Shown in pieces: positions 60,901 through 64,000 of a stretch of 64,000 nucleotides of DNA. The number at the start of each line of letters is the position of its first letter. Within the stretch, counting starts at the first letter, position 1. The DNA comes from Streptomyces sp. CB02366. GTDB taxonomy: Bacteria > Actinomycetota > Actinomycetes > Streptomycetales > Streptomycetaceae. The position numbers and the translations under genes are program-made. Where the stretch lies: positions 558,001 to 622,000 of the forward strand of contig NZ_LIVT01000002.1 in assembly GCF_001905905.1 (NCBI RefSeq). The letters are read 5' to 3'. The notes beneath the pieces were generated by a model that saw nothing but the letters and a program-made list of their open reading frames with translations, was not told the DNA's origin and made no database searches.

Positions 60901-63261
60901 TCAGCCCTTCGGCGCCGCCACCGCCGCCTGGGGCCTGATGGGGAGGCGGTTGACCGGGCGGCCCGTGGCCGAGCGGACGGCCGCGGCGACCGCCGCGGGG
61001 GACGTGACCACGGGGACGGCGGAAGCCGGTTTGGCGCCGAAGGGGGCCACCACGTCGCGTTCCTCGACCAGCTTCACGATCCGGATGTCCGGGGCGTCCA
61101 GCGAGGTCGGGAGCGCGTAGCCGGTCAGGTCGGGGTGGCGGATCAGGCCCTTGGCGGTGCGGAGGTTCTCCGTGAGGGCCGCGCCGATGCCCTGGGTGAC
61201 CCCCGCCTCGATACGGGTCGCCAACTGCGCCGGATTCAGGACGCGGCCGACGTCCTGGGCGACCGCCATCTCGACCACGCGGACGGAGCCGAGCTCGATG
61301 TCGACGTCGACCACCGCCCGTACCGCGCAGAACGCGAGGCCGACGAACGCGTCGCCCTGCCCGGATTCGTCCAGCGGCTCCGTGGGGTGGGGGCGGCACT
61401 GCGCCGTGGCCCACAGCTCCTTGCCGTCCAGCGTCTCGCCGACCGTCGTGGACAGCACGCCGTCGTAGGAGGTGATCTTGCCGTCCGCGATCTGGAGCAG
61501 CTCCGTGGACATGCCGAACTTGTGGGCCAGCGGCTGGAGGAGCTGGGTGCGGACCATCTTCGCCGCGCGCTCCACCGCCCCGCCCGACACCCAGGTGTGG
61601 CGGCCGTGGGTCGCCGGGCCGGCGGGCGGCTGGTCGGTGTCGACCGCGGCCACGTGGACCTCGTCGACGCCCAGGACCTCCTGGACGATCTGGCGGGCCA
61701 GCGTGGTGAAGCCCTGGCCCGTGTCGACCGCCGCGCAGATCACCGTGGCCACGCCGTCGTGGACCCGGACCGTGGCCGTGGAGACCTCGTCCGCCCCCTC
61801 GGCGCCGAGCATGTGGACCATGCCCACGCCGTAGCCCACGCCCCGGCGCACCGCACCGGGCTCCCCCGCGCCCTCCGGGCCGCCCGGCAGCAGCCACTCG
61901 TCCTCCGGGCCGTCCTTGGGGAGGGCGGGCAGCGGCTCGTCGCGGACGGCCCTGAGCAGTTCGGCCACCGGGGCGGGGCAGGTCACCGTCTGGCCGGTGG
62001 GCAGGATGTCGCCGGTGGACAGGGCGTTGCGCAGGCGGAGTTCGGCCGGGTCGATGCCGATCCGGGCGGCCAGCTTGTCCATCTGGCCCTCGTACGCGGC
62101 ACAGACCTGCATCGCGCCCTCGCCGCGCACATGGCCCGACGGCGGGTTGTTCGTCCGGACCGCCCAGCCCTCGATGAAGGCGTGGGGAACGACGTACGGG
62201 CCGCAGGCGAACGCCACGGCAGCGGCCAGGGAGTCGGAGGAGGCGTCGGCGTACGCGCCCGCGTCCAGCAGGATCTGCGCCTCCACCTTGATCAGCCGGC
62301 CCTCGGCGTCCGCGTGGTGGCGGTAGCGCAGGAGGGTGGGGTGGCGGTGGGTGTGGCCGAGGAAGGACTCCTCGCGGGTCGCGGCCAGCTTCACCGGGCA
62401 GCCGGTGCGCAGCGCGAGCAGCCCCAGCGGGATCTGGAAGCCCGGGTCCTCGCGGTCGCCGGTCGCACCGGGCACCCCCGTCACCACGACCTTGACCCGG
62501 TCGGGCTCCAGGCCGAAGCAGGCGGCGATCAGGTCGCGGTCGGTGTGCGGGTCGGTGGAGGCGGTGTAGATCTCCACGCCGCCGTCCGGGCGGGGCACGG
62601 CGAGGCCGGCCTCCGCGCCGATGGGGGCCGGGTCCTGGCGGCCGATGCGGTACAGGCCCTCGACGACGACCTCGCCGGTCGCCTCCGGGTCGCCGTAGCG
62701 CAGCGGAATGTGCCGGATCAGGTTGCCGTCGGGGTGCAGCGGCTCCGCCGCGAACGCCTTCTCCGGGTCGGTGACCGGCTCCAGCACCTCGTACCGTACG
62801 GCGATGGCGGCGGCGGCCAGCCGTGCGGTCTCCGGGTGGTCGGCGGCGACGGCGGCGATCGGCTCGCCGTGGTGGCGTACCAGCTCGGAGGCGAACACCG
62901 GGCGGTCCACGACGTGGCGTCCGTAGTTGCCGTCCCCGGGGACGTCCTCGTGGGTGACGACCGCCCGCACCCCCGGCATCTCCTCGGCCCCCGAGGTGTC
63001 GATCGACAGGATGCGCGCGTGCGGGTGCGGGGAGCGCAGCACGGCCGCCCAGAGCAGTCCCTCGGCCCAGAGGTCGGCGGCGTACGGGAAGGTGCCCTCG
63101 GTCTTCGCGCGGGTGTCCGCCGACCGCAGGGACGCCCCGAGGCCCTGCTGGGGCGGCCCCTGGTCCGGGCCGGGGCTCCCGCCCGGTGCGCCTGCCAGCG
63201 CGTCGATCCTGGGCAGGCTGGTGCTGGTCGCGTTGGCCGCGGTGGCCGCGTCGCCGCTCAC
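60901..63261 (-). CDS. Xanthine-dehydrogenase-type molybdopterin subunit
   Basis: A 786-residue large subunit of a molybdenum hydroxylase. The Ald_Xan_dh_C domain starts about residue 35 (RSADTRAKTEGTFPYAAD); then MoCoBD regions follow: GRQDPAPIGAEAGLAVP, GATGDREDPGFQIPLGLLAL, HVRGEGAMQVCAAYE, AAVDTGQGFTTLARQIVQEV and a late NPAQLATRIEAGVTQGIGAAL. GTG 63261 follows AAGGAGG. The family oxidises hypoxanthine/xanthine, aldehydes or nicotinate, with electrons passing through the 2Fe-2S subunit encoded upstream. An FAD subunit gene is expected beyond the right edge. Confidence 0.9.
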   Translation of the reverse strand: MSGDAATAANATSTSLPRIDALAGAPGGSPGPDQGPPQQGLGASLRSADTRAKTEGTFPYAADLWAEGLLWAAVLRSPHPHARILSIDTSGAEEMPGVRAVVTHEDVPGDGNYGRHVVDRPVFASELVRHHGEPIAAVAADHPETARLAAAAIAVRYEVLEPVTDPEKAFAAEPLHPDGNLIRHIPLRYGDPEATGEVVVEGLYRIGRQDPAPIGAEAGLAVPRPDGGVEIYTASTDPHTDRDLIAACFGLEPDRVKVVVTGVPGATGDREDPGFQIPLGLLALRTGCPVKLAATREESFLGHTHRHPTLLRYRHHADAEGRLIKVEAQILLDAGAYADASSDSLAAAVAFACGPYVVPHAFIEGWAVRTNNPPSGHVRGEGAMQVCAAYEGQMDKLAARIGIDPAELRLRNALSTGDILPTGQTVTCPAPVAELLRAVRDEPLPALPKDGPEDEWLLPGGPEGAGEPGAVRRGVGYGVGMVHMLGAEGADEVSTATVRVHDGVATVICAAVDTGQGFTTLARQIVQEVLGVDEVHVAAVDTDQPPAGPATHGRHTWVSGGAVERAAKMVRTQLLQPLAHKFGMSTELLQIADGKITSYDGVLSTTVGETLDGKELWATAQCRPHPTEPLDESGQGDAFVGLAFCAVRAVVDVDIELGSVRVVEMAVAQDVGRVLNPAQLATRIEAGVTQGIGAALTENLRTAKGLIRHPDLTGYALPTSLDAPDIRIVKLVEERDVVAPFGAKPASAVPVVTSPAAVAAAVRSATGRPVNRLPIRPQAAVAAPKG

Positions 63262-63364
63262 GCCGCCTCCTTGTCGTTCGCCCCGTCGGCGATGCGACGG
63301 GTGGTGAGCCCTGGGTTCGCGTGGTGCGGGCGCCGCTGTCGTACGGCGGGGCCGCGGGCGTGCC

Positions 63365-64000
63365 TCACAGCGCCTCTCCCTCGTGCGGGTGGGGCGCCTG
63401 CTGTACACCGCCGGCGCCCGGCTCGGCCTGGTGCGGGATGCGCGCCTCTTCCGGGGCGGCCGCCTCGGCGGCGGCCTCGCGGGCCGCGACGACGTCCGCC
63501 ACCGCGTCGAGCACGCCCCGGTAGCCGGAGCAGCGGCAGAGGTTGCCGCAGAGGGCCTGGCGGGTCTCCAGCTCCGTGGGGGCGTGGTTGCCCTCCAGGA
63601 GGTCGTGGACGGTCATCGCCATGCCGGGGATGCAGAAGCCGCACTGGACGGCCCCGCAGGAGGCCAGGGCCCGCTGGACGTCGGAGGGCTCGCCGTCGAC
63701 GGCCAGGCCCTCGACCGTCCGCACCTCGCTGCCCGCGGTGGTGGCGGCCGGGACCAGGCAGGAGGCGACCAGCCGGCCGTCGACCTGGACGTTGCAGGCG
63801 CCGCACTCGCCCTGCGAGCAGCCGTCCTTGGCCCCGGCCAGGCCGAGGCGCTCGCGGAGCACGTACAGCAGGGACTCGCCGATCCAGGCGTCGCTGACCG
63901 GGCGGTCCACGCCGTTCACGTGCAGCACGTAGGAGGTGGCGGGGTGGTCGCTGGGCGCGTCGAGGGGAGCGGGGGCCTGGGCGAGGACCGCTTCCGCCTC
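63365..64000 (-). CDS. 2Fe-2S subunit of the xanthine-dehydrogenase-type enzyme, N-terminus off the window
   Basis: The visible 211 residues carry both clusters: the plant-type one in DGCSQGECGACNVQVDGRLVASC and the second in CGAVQCGFCIPGM with CGNLCRCSGY. The frame is open to the window edge. An in-frame GTG at 63928 (VLHVNGVDRP) could be the start, but the upstream codons (PSDHPATSYVLHVNG) look coding, so I take the gene as partial. The C-terminal 35 residues are Ala/Glu-rich and variable. About 100 bases separate it from the molybdenum subunit gene. Confidence 0.9.
   Translation of the reverse strand, partial: EAEAVLAQAPAPLDAPSDHPATSYVLHVNGVDRPVSDAWIGESLLYVLRERLGLAGAKDGCSQGECGACNVQVDGRLVASCLVPAATTAGSEVRTVEGLAVDGEPSDVQRALASCGAVQCGFCIPGMAMTVHDLLEGNHAPTELETRQALCGNLCRCSGYRGVLDAVADVVAAREAAAEAAAPEEARIPHQAEPGAGGVQQAPHPHEGEAL

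Noticed and set aside
60637..63897. Open frame of more than 1000 codons on the plus strand
   Set aside because: It is antisense to the clearly coding molybdenum and 2Fe-2S subunit genes; the translation is Arg/Gly/Ala-rich without domains. It is an effect of high GC.

Overview
The window is very GC-rich actinobacterial chromosome. It carries many GTG starts, strong GGAGG-type ribosome sites, rare TTA leucine codons, an SsgA-like sporulation protein, and DasR-type operators beside N-acetylglucosamine PTS genes. Together these point to Streptomyces or a very close relative. Much of the gene order (penicillin-binding protein, SugE/Gdx, GroES-like, bcp, rdgB, rph, nag PTS, cysM/cysO, mec, clpS, pncB, pncA, M6 protease, ssgG, hpd, Lrp) resembles the conserved core region I recall from S. 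coelicolor around SCO2900-SCO2930, with accessory genes inserted.

Layout. 1-3 kb: three minus-strand genes (AsnO/VioC-like hydroxylase, TauE/SafE permease, Hmo-like hydroxy-acid oxidase running off the left edge). Two of them carry TTA codons, so this is probably the border of a secondary-metabolite cluster. 3-11 kb: a broken hydrolase, a small membrane protein, a DUF445 protein, a secreted SGNH hydrolase, a DUF1707 protein and an ABC-2 type exporter operon. 11-17 kb: class A PBP, guanidine exporter under a guanidine-III riboswitch, GroES-like protein, DUF3618 protein, Bcp peroxiredoxin and a ProP-type transporter. 17-19 kb: two overlapping HNH endonuclease genes built from repeated modules, followed by an odd tRNA with a leucine anticodon. 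19-25 kb: rdgB, a lipoprotein, rph, then nagF, nagE1 and nagE2 with three DasR sites. 25-34 kb: sulfur-carrier cysteine synthesis (leader peptide, cysO, cysM, mec), split by a cobalamin-riboswitch-controlled BtuFCD operon, then an amino-acid permease. 34-37 kb: DUF2017/clpS and the NAD-salvage pair pncB and pncA. 37-48 kb: M6 metalloprotease, two RDD proteins, ssgG-like gene, glycolate-oxidase-like flavoprotein and TPR protein. 47-53 kb: tyrosine catabolism (hpd) with a divergent Lrp regulator, and a glycine betaine/choline ABC operon. 53-55 kb: a DNA-binding regulator with an in-frame hexanucleotide repeat and a regular operator array, then an MFS remnant. 55-64 kb: IclR regulator, helicase, Doc-type toxin with antitoxin, MFS exporter, a second unusual tRNA (Cys), and the molybdenum and 2Fe-2S subunits of a xanthine-dehydrogenase-type enzyme running off the right edge.

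Several modules work as units. NagF supplies the EIIB domain missing from both EIIC proteins. CysO, CysM and the JAMM protease Mec form one cysteine pathway. PncA feeds PncB. The betaine ABC genes overlap and must be co-translated. No rRNA, CRISPR array, insertion sequence, integrase or replication origin was seen. All calls come from reading the sequence; no database search was possible.
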